The position numbers and the translations under genes are program-made. A DNA stretch of 64,000 nt from an uncultured Corynebacterium sp. (GTDB lineage: Bacteria > Actinomycetota > Actinomycetes > Mycobacteriales > Mycobacteriaceae), in NCBI RefSeq assembly GCF_946998835.1, contig NZ_CAMQAZ010000003.1:62001-126000 (forward strand), written 5' to 3'. This document shows positions 8,472 to 16,031 of the stretch, piece by piece. The notes under the pieces are model-generated. The model was not told the DNA's origin and searched no databases. It was given only the letters and a program-made list of their open reading frames with translations. Every line of letters starts with the position of its first letter. Position 1 is the first letter of the stretch.

Positions 8472-8535
8472 CAGCCCTACAGCCTTGCAGCCTTGCAGCC
8501 TTGCAGCCCTACAGCCCTACAGCCCTGCAGCCCTA
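8472..8535. repeat. Eight tandem copies of an 8-bp repeat
   Basis: Eight consecutive octamers of the form CAGCCYTR (CAGCCCTA, CAGCCTTG and CAGCCCTG variants) run up to and include the stop codon of the minus-strand peptide transporter gene (CTA at 8533-8535). Copy-number change would alter the 3' untranslated region and possibly the last codon context, not the bulk of the protein. Confidence 0.92.
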
Positions 8536-10059
8536 GCGGACGTCGACGAACTCCTTGACAATCCACTTGCGCAGTGCGAGCAGAATCAGGCCCAGGACAA
8601 CAGAGGCGATGCCCAGGGTGATGAAGAAGGTGTTCTCAGCAGCGGCATCTTCATAGTCGTAGAAGCCGGCCAGCGTACCTGCCAGCGAAGTACCCATAGC
8701 AATCGCCATCAGCCAGACAGCCATCATGCGCGATGGGAATGCCGCCGGAGCGACCTTGGTGGCAAGAGCGTTGCCGACCGGGCTCAGCATGAGCTCACCC
8801 ATGGTGAACAGGAAGAGAATCCAAATAATCGCCCACAGAGGAGTGGAGTTCTCGCCGCCACCAGAGAACGGGATGAAGAAGAACAGCGAGATACCGATGA
8901 TGATGTTGGCGACACCGAACTTCACTGGGGTGGACCACTGGCGGTCACCAAGCTTGGACCAGGCGGCTGCGAAGACCATCGAGAAGGCGATGATGAAGAT
9001 CGGGTTGACTGAGTTAATCCAAGCCGGGGACATTTCCCAGCCGAAAATCTCGCGGTCGAGGCGGATATCCGAGTAGATGGCCAGCACCGTGAACTGCTGC
9101 TGGAAGATACCGAAGAACAGCACACCCGAGATGAACATCGGGATGAAGCCAACCAGGCGAGTCTTCTCCGATGCCGTCGTAAGTGGCGAGGAGTACATTT
9201 GCCACCACAGCACCACAGCGGCAATCAGTGCGATAACAGTGACCACAGTGGAAAGAGCGGTGACCGGAACAATACCGGTGGCAACTAGCGCAACCGAGAC
9301 AACAGCGATGACCACGGCGATAGCAATCCATGCCGGGTACTGCTTCTTTGGCAGCGGGTTCGGAACGTCATGGCCAGCTTCGGCGATGGTGGACTTGCGC
9401 ATCAGAATGTACTGAATCAGGCCGGCAGCCATACCGATAGCAGCCAGGCCGAAGCCCCAGTGGAAGCCCTTCATGCCCCAGATCCAGCCGGTGAGCAGTG
9501 GGCCGAACAGCGCACCGATGTTGACGCCCATGTAGAAGATGGAGAAGCCCGCATCACGACGCGGGTCGTCCTTGGCATAGAGCTGACCCAGCACAACCTG
9601 TGCATTGGTCTTCACGCCACCGGAACCGATTGCGATAGCGACAAGACCAATGGCCAGACCCGTAACGCCGGGAATAATCGCCAGGGAGATGTGGCCAATC
9701 ATGACCAGGATGGCGGAGTAGAACAGTGTCCGCTCCGAGCCGAGGAGACGGTCAGCGACCAGGGAGGCGAGGAGCGCTGCCATGTAGACAAGACCACCGT
9801 AGGCACCGACGATGGATGTCGCGGCACCCTTGTCCAGGCCGAGACCGCCCTGTGTGGTCTCGTAGTACATGTAGAAAGCCAGGATGGCCTGCATGCCGTA
9901 GAAGCTGAAGCGCTCCCACATTTCGACGCCGAAGAGGTTGGCAAGGCCCCATGGCTGGCCCATAAATGTACGTTCTTGTGTAGCCCCTGTGGGGTTAGTT
10001 GATGTTTGGGCCTCGGCAGTTGGTTGGTTGCCGAGAGCCTCGTCAGAAGAATTGTCCAT
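8533..10059 (-). CDS. Proton-dependent oligopeptide transporter (POT/PTR2 family)
   Basis: A 508-aa MFS-type symporter that imports di- and tripeptides with protons. It has a hydrophilic N-terminus, then ERFSFYGMQAILAFYMYY (the POT ExxERxxYYG-type region), a GVNIGALFGPLLTGW segment matching the PTR2 signature, and 12-14 membrane helices. Length is normal for DtpT-like proteins. It stands alone on the minus strand. Its stop codon is the last unit of an octanucleotide repeat. It occupies the region where mycolate synthesis genes lie in related species. Confidence 0.92.
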   Translation of the reverse strand: MDNSSDEALGNQPTAEAQTSTNPTGATQERTFMGQPWGLANLFGVEMWERFSFYGMQAILAFYMYYETTQGGLGLDKGAATSIVGAYGGLVYMAALLASLVADRLLGSERTLFYSAILVMIGHISLAIIPGVTGLAIGLVAIAIGSGGVKTNAQVVLGQLYAKDDPRRDAGFSIFYMGVNIGALFGPLLTGWIWGMKGFHWGFGLAAIGMAAGLIQYILMRKSTIAEAGHDVPNPLPKKQYPAWIAIAVVIAVVSVALVATGIVPVTALSTVVTVIALIAAVVLWWQMYSSPLTTASEKTRLVGFIPMFISGVLFFGIFQQQFTVLAIYSDIRLDREIFGWEMSPAWINSVNPIFIIAFSMVFAAAWSKLGDRQWSTPVKFGVANIIIGISLFFFIPFSGGGENSTPLWAIIWILFLFTMGELMLSPVGNALATKVAPAAFPSRMMAVWLMAIAMGTSLAGTLAGFYDYEDAAAENTFFITLGIASVVLGLILLALRKWIVKEFVDVR

Positions 10060-10128
10060 TCTTCAATTATTGAGGTGCAGGACAGAAATTAAAAACTGGA
10101 TTTGGGTAAAACCAGATTTAGGCAGAGA

Positions 10129-10188
10129 ACAAACCCGAAGGCGTAGAGACCTAACCCCCAAGACCAAGGGACAAACCCGAAGGCGTAG
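10129..10188. repeat. 18-bp direct repeat upstream of the peptide transporter
   Basis: ACAAACCCGAAGGCGTAG occurs at 10129-10146 and again at 10171-10188, 42 bp apart, and a third partial copy (CCCGAAG) follows near 10197. It lies between the DUF3054 gene and the transporter start, so it could be a regulator site or a small duplication. Confidence 0.6.
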
Positions 10189-10205
10189 GGGACGGGCCCG
10201 AAGAC

Positions 10206-10583
10206 TTAGTCCAGTGACTTGCGGGCCACCGCGTTCGAGGCTGCGCGCCAACCCAGCAGCAGCAAGGCACTCATGACCGATGCGACCAGGATGAAGGACC
10301 AGTGCGGGACCGCCGAATTGCGGGTGGCCCACACAGCCAGGCCGACGACGACAGTACCGAGCCACACAATTGCGCCTGCGCTCACGGCGCGCGGGTTCGG
10401 CTCATTCTTAATCAGTGCGGTGCCCAGGAGGACACCGAAGGCGAACGGCCAGAAGGTATCGAGGATATTGATGAACGTAAAAGGATCCTCCGGCGTGTTG
10501 TGAGCCAGGCGCGCTAACACGGCGAAAATAAAGATGGCGAGGATGTCAATCAAGAACGTCGATACGCGTATGTTCATGCCCAT
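10206..10583 (-). CDS. DUF3054 family membrane protein
   Basis: A 125-aa protein with four hydrophobic helices and the DUF3054 pattern: FLIDILAIFIFAVLARLAH near the start, an FWPFAFG segment, and a terminal WRAASNAVAR. DUF3054 proteins are small actinobacterial membrane proteins of unknown role. It is monocistronic or transcribed with the peptide transporter gene downstream on the minus strand (146 bp gap). Confidence 0.85.
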   Translation of the reverse strand: MGMNIRVSTFLIDILAIFIFAVLARLAHNTPEDPFTFINILDTFWPFAFGVLLGTALIKNEPNPRAVSAGAIVWLGTVVVGLAVWATRNSAVPHWSFILVASVMSALLLLGWRAASNAVARKSLD

Positions 10584-10640
10584 AGTCTAGCGACCCCTCA
10601 GATTGGTGGGGTGACCAGAGGCTAGCCCCAAAAGTGGCGG

Positions 10641-11684
10641 TTAACGGTTGGTGACCGGCTGACGCTTGGGCTCGTCCTTGTGGTCGAAGCCGAGGGCGTA
10701 GATGATCCAGCCCACGATTGCCACCAGCACGAAGGAAACGATGCGGTAGACCAGCACTGACGCAAACGCCTCGGCGCCGGTGGTGCCGCCCGCGATGAGA
10801 GCTGCGGTCAAGGCGGCCTCAACAGTGCCGATGCCGCCCGGAGTGGCCTGGATGAAGCCGGCGAGTTTGCCGGTCACAAAGGCCAGCAGCACCTTTGTCG
10901 CCGAGATGTCGTCGATGCCAACAGCACGGATAGCGGCGTAGAGACAGACGATTTCCGCCACCCAGTTGATAAAGGACCAGGTGAAGGAAAGGGCCAACGT
11001 CTGCACGGGGAGCTTCACGCTGGTGAGCTGTGTGACGGACTCTTCAAGCCGGTCGATATCGGTGTCAGCGGGCTTCTTTCGAATCTTGTTAAAGACATGC
11101 AGGCACCACGTGCCGGCCTTGTTGACAAAAGCTGGGTTCTGCGAAAACCGCCACAGCAAAATGGTCGCGAGTAGCACGACGATTGCCATAGCGACGAGCA
11201 CTGCGGTCGTGCCACCCTGGCCGACGAAGAAGAGACTGCCAAGCCCCAGAAATGCCAGGCCTAAAAATGACAATGCGCCCGAAAAGAGAACAAACCAACT
11301 GACCAGGACCGCAGACGCGCCCCACTGCATCATGCGCTTGATCTGCAGCGCTGTGGAAAATGCGGCGCCGCCGGGAACGGTGACCGCCCACGCATTGGAG
11401 GCGAGGGTTAGCGCATTGGTGCTCCGGCGGGTGGCTGCTTTGACGCCTCCGGCCCGCAGCAGCAGTCGCATCACTTCCGCCATGGCGTAGAGCGAAAAAG
11501 CCACAGAGCCAATGGAAAAAAGCAGCCACTTGGTGTCAACATCTGCAAGGATGTGTAGGCCTTGGACGACACTGTCCCAGTTTCTTACCGTCAGGACAAC
11601 ACCGACAATGACGAGGGCTACGAGGATTATCAATCGTAGCCAGCTCGTATTGCCGGTTTTGAGGACATTTTTAAGTCGTGACAT
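10641..11684 (-). CDS. Flippase-like integral membrane protein (UPF0104/LPG synthase TM region)
   Basis: A 347-aa multi-pass protein matching the lysylphosphatidylglycerol-synthase N-terminal / YbhN family, many of which are lipid flippases. It has about eight hydrophobic segments, a NALTLASNAWAVTVPGGAAF motif and a late ATPGGIGTVEAALTAALIAG motif, both diagnostic of the family. I place the start at MSRLKN (11684); an in-frame ATG 30 bp upstream (11714) is possible but neither has a strong ribosome site. In mycolate producers the MmpL mycolate exporter lies next to the NYN gene; here this protein does. Whether it moves an envelope lipid is untested. Confidence 0.8.
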   Translation of the reverse strand: MSRLKNVLKTGNTSWLRLIILVALVIVGVVLTVRNWDSVVQGLHILADVDTKWLLFSIGSVAFSLYAMAEVMRLLLRAGGVKAATRRSTNALTLASNAWAVTVPGGAAFSTALQIKRMMQWGASAVLVSWFVLFSGALSFLGLAFLGLGSLFFVGQGGTTAVLVAMAIVVLLATILLWRFSQNPAFVNKAGTWCLHVFNKIRKKPADTDIDRLEESVTQLTSVKLPVQTLALSFTWSFINWVAEIVCLYAAIRAVGIDDISATKVLLAFVTGKLAGFIQATPGGIGTVEAALTAALIAGGTTGAEAFASVLVYRIVSFVLVAIVGWIIYALGFDHKDEPKRQPVTNR

Positions 11685-11781
11685 AAGTAAGAAGCCTGTT
11701 CGGTGTCCCTTCATCCTAACGGCGATGAAAGCAGTGAGCAGTAGTGCTCAGTGGAGTCCTGGATTAGCGTTTGCTCTCGCC

Positions 11782-12465
11782 TTAGTCGTCGCTCTTGGTA
11801 TCGCGCTCCTTGAGCAACGAGGTGAGCGGACGGAACGGCTGCAGCCAGGCACCGCCATCGGGCAGGCGGTCGAGGTCGATACGCGGTAGTGGTTCGCGGA
11901 AGACACCCTTGATTTCCTCCAGGTCAACGAACCGAATCGCATCCGAGGCCAGTGCCCAGGAAGCGTGCTCGTGGAAACCGATGACGGTTACCGGAATGCC
12001 CTCGGAGGCGAGCTTTTCCAGCAGTTCCTGGAAGTTCTGGCCATCGGCAGACGCAACGACGACACTGCGCAGCACGCCCTCGTCGTAACGCCTTTGGATG
12101 TGCGCAATCATGTCCGGATCGACATCGGTGTCCTCCTCGATTTTCGGCTTTGCAAAGACCGCGAAACCAACATTGCGCAGAGCCTCCACCCAGGGGCGGA
12201 CAATTTCCGCAGAGCCCGGGTTGACGTTGGTGAAGACCGTGGCCTCGGGGAGGACATCGGAGCCGATTTTCTTGGATACGCGCTCGGCTTCGTCGATAAG
12301 CCATTTGCCGACGGCGTCGAAGCGTGGACGGTGCGCGGCGGTCGGGCGGGAGCCCAGGATGGCGCCAAGACCCATGTCCAAGTTCGGGGCGTCCCACACG
12401 AGCAGCGCGGTGGGGTGCGTTTCAGCGGTGTTGTAGCTGGCGGAGGTGTTCTGTGTGGTGCTCAT
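11782..12465 (-). CDS. NYN (PIN-like) domain protein
   Basis: A 227-aa protein with the NYN ribonuclease-like fold: LLVWDAPNLDMGL near residue 22 supplies the first acidic residues, and SVVVASADGQNFQEL in the second half supplies the next. NYN domains usually cleave or process RNA, but no target is known here. Its ATG follows AGGAA and lies 3 bp after the trmB stop, so the two are co-translated. The pair corresponds to Rv0207c and trmB of mycobacteria. Confidence 0.87.
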   Translation of the reverse strand: MSTTQNTSASYNTAETHPTALLVWDAPNLDMGLGAILGSRPTAAHRPRFDAVGKWLIDEAERVSKKIGSDVLPEATVFTNVNPGSAEIVRPWVEALRNVGFAVFAKPKIEEDTDVDPDMIAHIQRRYDEGVLRSVVVASADGQNFQELLEKLASEGIPVTVIGFHEHASWALASDAIRFVDLEEIKGVFREPLPRIDLDRLPDGGAWLQPFRPLTSLLKERDTKSDD

Positions 12466-12468
12466 TTC

Positions 12469-13365
12469 CTAGGCCTCCTTCTTGCGCCAGATGAACTCGT
12501 GAATGTCGTGGTCGAGGTTCAGGCCGCGGGCTTCGAACTTAGTAGTCGGGCGGTCGAGAAGCATGGGGGATTCCGGCCATGGCCAGGCGATGGGTTCCAG
12601 CGTCGGTTCTACCTCGCGGAGTTCCTCGATCCACTCGGCGTAGTCCGCATGGTCAGTGGCGGCGTGGAAGATGCCGCCGGGCTTCAGTCGTGAGGAAATC
12701 AAGCGCAACGTGCCAGACTGCACAATGCGGCGCTTGTGGTGGCGCGCCTTCGGCCACGGATCCGGGAAGAATAGGCGTACGCCGGCCAGCGATTCTGGCT
12801 CAATCATGCGCTGCAGGACCTCAACGCCGTCGCCGCGGACCATGCGAATATTCGACACCTCATTGCGCACGGTGGCGGAAAGCAGTTTTGCCAGGCCAGG
12901 GCGGTAGAGCTCAACTGCGATGATGTTGTGGTCCGGTTCCTGCGGGGCCATCGCGACGGTGGAGGTTCCGGTGCCACAGCCAATCTCGACGATGGTCGGG
13001 CCCTTACGGCCGAACCATTCCTCCACGTCAATGACCTCATCGGAGAGGACCTTGCCGTAGGTGTCCCAGTTTTCTTCCCAGATTTTTTCCTGGTTAGGGG
13101 TCAGCGTGCCCCGGCGGAAGGACAGATTGCCGATGCGCGGGTAGTCAAGACCGTCGTCGAACTGGGTCTTTTCCGGGCGGCCAGCGGGCAACTCGCCCTT
13201 CTTCGGCTGGCGTTCTGGTTGCCGTTCAGGGGCCCGTTCTGCCTGCTGCTCCGAACCCTGCTCGGACTGCTGTTCTGCTGGTGCAGATTCCTGCGCCGAC
13301 AATGGTACAGATTCCTGCGAAACTGCAGGCTGTTCAATATTTTCAGAAAAATCAGAAGTAGTCAC
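12469..13365 (-). CDS. trmB: tRNA (guanine-N7-)-methyltransferase
   Basis: Makes m7G46 in tRNA using SAM. The SAM-binding motif IVEIGCGTGTSTV, the acidic VRGDGVEVL turn and the FFPDPWPKARHHKRR signature of TrmB are all present, with a C-terminal EARGLNLDH region. I start at GTG 13365 (preceded by AGGAAAC), giving 298 aa; an upstream ATG at 13401 would add 12 residues. Residues about 1-60 form a Gln/Glu/Pro-rich low-complexity extension (repeated ERQPERQP-like units) ahead of the enzyme fold. It is the first gene of the trmB-NYN operon and divergent from the unknown gene pair. Confidence 0.94.
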   Translation of the reverse strand: MTTSDFSENIEQPAVSQESVPLSAQESAPAEQQSEQGSEQQAERAPERQPERQPKKGELPAGRPEKTQFDDGLDYPRIGNLSFRRGTLTPNQEKIWEENWDTYGKVLSDEVIDVEEWFGRKGPTIVEIGCGTGTSTVAMAPQEPDHNIIAVELYRPGLAKLLSATVRNEVSNIRMVRGDGVEVLQRMIEPESLAGVRLFFPDPWPKARHHKRRIVQSGTLRLISSRLKPGGIFHAATDHADYAEWIEELREVEPTLEPIAWPWPESPMLLDRPTTKFEARGLNLDHDIHEFIWRKKEA

Positions 13366-13595
13366 GTTTCCTATTGTCCACGACAACGTCGAACTATCCA
13401 ATCGCCGACTTGCCGAATCCGCGGTCCGTTGTAGTCTGAACGCGAAGCCGCGCTTGTTCGTTTCCTGAAGAAATATGTGAAAGCTGTTTCAAACAGTCCT
13501 TTCGTGCAGCGCGGAATCCGGCTTACGGGTCGTACGGGGGTTACGTGGGGTTCGCGCGGAACCGCACGGGGTTTTATGGGAGGGGACTAGGACGA

Positions 13596-14138
13596 ATGGA
13601 CCTTATTTCCGCAACCGATGTCACGGAAACAATGCAGGTGCCAGGGGAATCCGCTTCGTCGACGTTGCACGCCGCTGTTGTGGATTGGCTGTCTTCACGT
13701 CAGCGGGTGCGGTCGGACACTGCGAGTGCGGACGGGGCGGAAGTGCTCGTTGCCACGGCGCTCGAGCGGAGGAAACAACCGCTGACAGTCTGCGCGCGGC
13801 TGCGCCGAGGCGTGAGGGAGTCCGCAGTTCGTGAGGCATTCACGCAATGCCACGCAGAGCTGGCTAAAGATTTGCCCGAAACGGTCGCGCTGGTCATCGA
13901 ACAACAGCCGATACGCCGCTCGCTTGCCGACGAGTATTGCGACATCACCACAAACGAGCCAGCTGAACACACCTTTTTGTTCACCTCGGCGCTGCGAAAA
14001 ATCATGGACCGTCGTAGCGCACAGAGCAGGCTCCACGATGATGACCGCCTACTCGCAATGCAGCTGACCGAGATTGCAGTGGCTTTTCCCTCTGCACGAG
14101 ACAGCCTGGAGGAGTTGCTATGGCAGCACCGGAGCTAA
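13596..14138 (+). CDS. Conserved hypothetical protein (pair member 1)
   Basis: A 180-aa soluble protein I cannot assign to a family. The start at ATG 13596 is preferred over GTG 13545 because it follows AGGGGACTAGG. It is mixed alpha/beta without signal or membrane segment, with several Arg/Glu-rich helices (RERRGV-like and LLAMQLTEIAVAFPSAR). Its last 19 bases overlap the start of the next gene, so the two are co-translated. Position next to trmB and before pckG matches mycobacterial Rv0209/Rv0210, but homology is not claimed. Confidence 0.65.
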   Translation: MDLISATDVTETMQVPGESASSTLHAAVVDWLSSRQRVRSDTASADGAEVLVATALERRKQPLTVCARLRRGVRESAVREAFTQCHAELAKDLPETVALVIEQQPIRRSLADEYCDITTNEPAEHTFLFTSALRKIMDRRSAQSRLHDDDRLLAMQLTEIAVAFPSARDSLEELLWQHRS

Positions 14139-15262
14139 CCGAGGTAACTGACGTAACTGACGTAACCGAGACGGAGGCGAGTACGGCGGCAGAAGTGTCG
14201 GGGCAGGTGAAGTTGCCTGCGGCAGCGCCGGAACCTGCGTCTGTAGCGGGGCCAGCGCCTATGCAGGCACCTCCACAAGTGCCAGAGCAGCCGCCAATCC
14301 TTATCACCAAAGCTGGGAACGCAGCGGACCGCGCGGACTTCTCGCAGATTGTTGACACTGCAACTCCGCCCCGTCGTCTGGAGTTTGTGGATAAACGCAG
14401 CGCCGTCGTGCTCTATGTCGCCGATAGTGAGGTGCAGCCAACGCGGGAATGCGTCAGCACGGTTGCGGCAATTAGCCAGGCCACCGGCCGTGTTGCCGTC
14501 GGGTTGATTGGCAATGGTGAGTATGCCGAAGCTTGGCGTCAAGAAATCGACAGCACAATTCCGATGGGAGCACTGGACGCGAGGATGGCCAGAACCCTTG
14601 TTCTCCTTGCTGAGGGCCCGCCGAGAAGCTCAGGGGAAAACTCGAGGGCCCGCCGGGCTCGAAACGCTCGAGCGCAGCTGGCACAGGAGCGATCGCGCGG
14701 AGCCGGGGCGGCGGCGCGATTGCAGCGGAAACTGCAGCTTGCCGCTGAAGAGGCAGTGAGGGATGCGCTGCGGGTCGTGGCCGAGGAACCCGCAGGTGAC
14801 CAAGCTGAACTGCAGAGCCGTGCCGAAGATGCAGCGGCGCAACTTCAACAGCGGTGTAGCGAAGAATTGGGCTTCCGTGTCAACGCCGAGGTCCCCGCTC
14901 CAGAGCGTCCAGCTCGTCCCAACTATGTCATGGAAGCTGTGGTGGCGGTGGCATCGCTGGGTGTGGCGTTCGGCGCGGTGCGGATCCTCCACGGGGTGCT
15001 GATGTGGGTCGGGGTGCCGATAATCGCGGCGCAGCTGGTCGCACTGGCAGTGGGGCTTTGTGTTGCGGTGGTGGCGGTGGGCGCAACGATTCGTCGTAAC
15101 GCACGCCAACGCACTGCGCAGTGGCGGGCAAACTATCTTGCCCACCTGCGGCGAAGATGGGCGCAGTCCGTGGAGACTGCGGTGCGGGAATCGCTCGGCG
15201 TGCGTGGTCCGGGATGGCGAATAGAACAGCTGGCGGAGTACACCGGAGCATCCGCCAGATAG
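14120..15262 (+). CDS. Hypothetical membrane protein with Pro/Ala-rich N-terminus (pair member 2)
   Basis: A 380-aa protein. The N-terminal 60 residues are Thr/Val/Pro/Ala-rich, a possible disordered arm. A central alpha/beta region (RLEFVDKRSAVVLYVADSE) is followed by a strongly charged, probably coiled-coil helix (about 170-250, rich in Arg, Ala, Glu and Gln). Two hydrophobic helices (about 275-320) and a basic tail end the protein. No enzyme motif is recognised. The start overlaps the upstream gene. A role as a membrane-tethered scaffold is only a guess from the layout. Confidence 0.65.
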   Translation: MAAPELTEVTDVTDVTETEASTAAEVSGQVKLPAAAPEPASVAGPAPMQAPPQVPEQPPILITKAGNAADRADFSQIVDTATPPRRLEFVDKRSAVVLYVADSEVQPTRECVSTVAAISQATGRVAVGLIGNGEYAEAWRQEIDSTIPMGALDARMARTLVLLAEGPPRSSGENSRARRARNARAQLAQERSRGAGAAARLQRKLQLAAEEAVRDALRVVAEEPAGDQAELQSRAEDAAAQLQQRCSEELGFRVNAEVPAPERPARPNYVMEAVVAVASLGVAFGAVRILHGVLMWVGVPIIAAQLVALAVGLCVAVVAVGATIRRNARQRTAQWRANYLAHLRRRWAQSVETAVRESLGVRGPGWRIEQLAEYTGASAR

Positions 15263-15307
15263 CTGTGACAACCAGGAGAATTATTAGGAGAAACGGGGAA
15301 CTGAACG

Positions 15308-15733
15308 ATGGACGAATTTTCTTTATTGCAGTACTTTTCCGAACAGCCTCCGTCCGATGGCGGGTTGGGGAACCAGTCGCTCGGCACGCCGTGCGGGTTG
15401 GAGGCAGCGACGCCGATTGATGGGCAGTCGGTGGGCGGCGAGGGCGCTGGGCTGGTCGTGGAGGTCGACGGACAGCTCTATGACCTCGGTGATGACGAGG
15501 GGTCAATCACGCTTGCCGACGATTCCGGGTTGTCAATCTATTCGGATTTGGACGGTGACGGCACGGTGGATCACGTTACGACGGTCCGTTTTGACGGCAC
15601 CTGGGAATCATGGAGCAGTGATGATGTGAAGGCTGTTGACAGGACGGAAGAATCGACGGGGGAAGCTGAGTCATCTGCGGGGAAGTGGGATGCGTACTCA
15701 TGGGAGCAATCCGCGCGAGGGAATTGGAACTAA
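15308..15733 (+). CDS. DUF6802-like acidic protein with EF-hand-like loops
   Basis: A 141-aa acidic protein. Its core contains YSDLDGDGTVDHVTTV, a Dx(D/N)xDG calcium-loop-like unit followed by a strand, which resembles actinobacterial DUF6802 domains. The N-terminus is low-complexity and there is no signal peptide or membrane segment. The ATG at 15308 lies 45 bp after the preceding gene and follows GGGGAACTG. Calcium binding is plausible from the loop but not shown. It probably belongs to the same transcript as the two genes before it. Confidence 0.65.
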   Translation: MDEFSLLQYFSEQPPSDGGLGNQSLGTPCGLEAATPIDGQSVGGEGAGLVVEVDGQLYDLGDDEGSITLADDSGLSIYSDLDGDGTVDHVTTVRFDGTWESWSSDDVKAVDRTEESTGEAESSAGKWDAYSWEQSARGNWN

Positions 15734-16031
15734 CGACTTTGGAAACATTGCTCGCGGGGGTATCTGTGTTCTCGTTGCTTACAAATGGGGGTAACTGTTG
15801 CCGGCCGATTAATGGTTGTGGATTTGTGTGGTGAGGCTGGCCTCATTTGCTGGTTGTAGCCGTAAATGAACAGGTCGCGATAATGGGGCGGGCGAAAAAT
15901 TTTGTCGTAAACCCGTGAGAAAACCGCTCGAAAATGGTGGAGCAGGTTGATTGCCGATTTGGGGACCGGCAACTTTCAGTAACCCCCGGTAGTCTTAAAT
16001 CAAGACGCGAATCAATGAGTCAGGAGAACTG
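15734..16031. promoter_or_regulatory. pckG upstream region
   Basis: 298 bases without a gene. The region becomes AT-rich towards pckG, as expected for its promoter. A short inverted repeat with 5-bp arms, GTCTT and AAGAC around AAATC (15992-16006), sits 26 bp before the start and could be an operator or form a leader hairpin. No clear GlxR-type TGTGA-N6-TCACA site was seen. Confidence 0.4.

Noticed and set aside
8437..9012. Plus-strand frame across the octanucleotide repeat
   Set aside because: Composition is repetitive, and it continues as a shadow of the peptide transporter gene.
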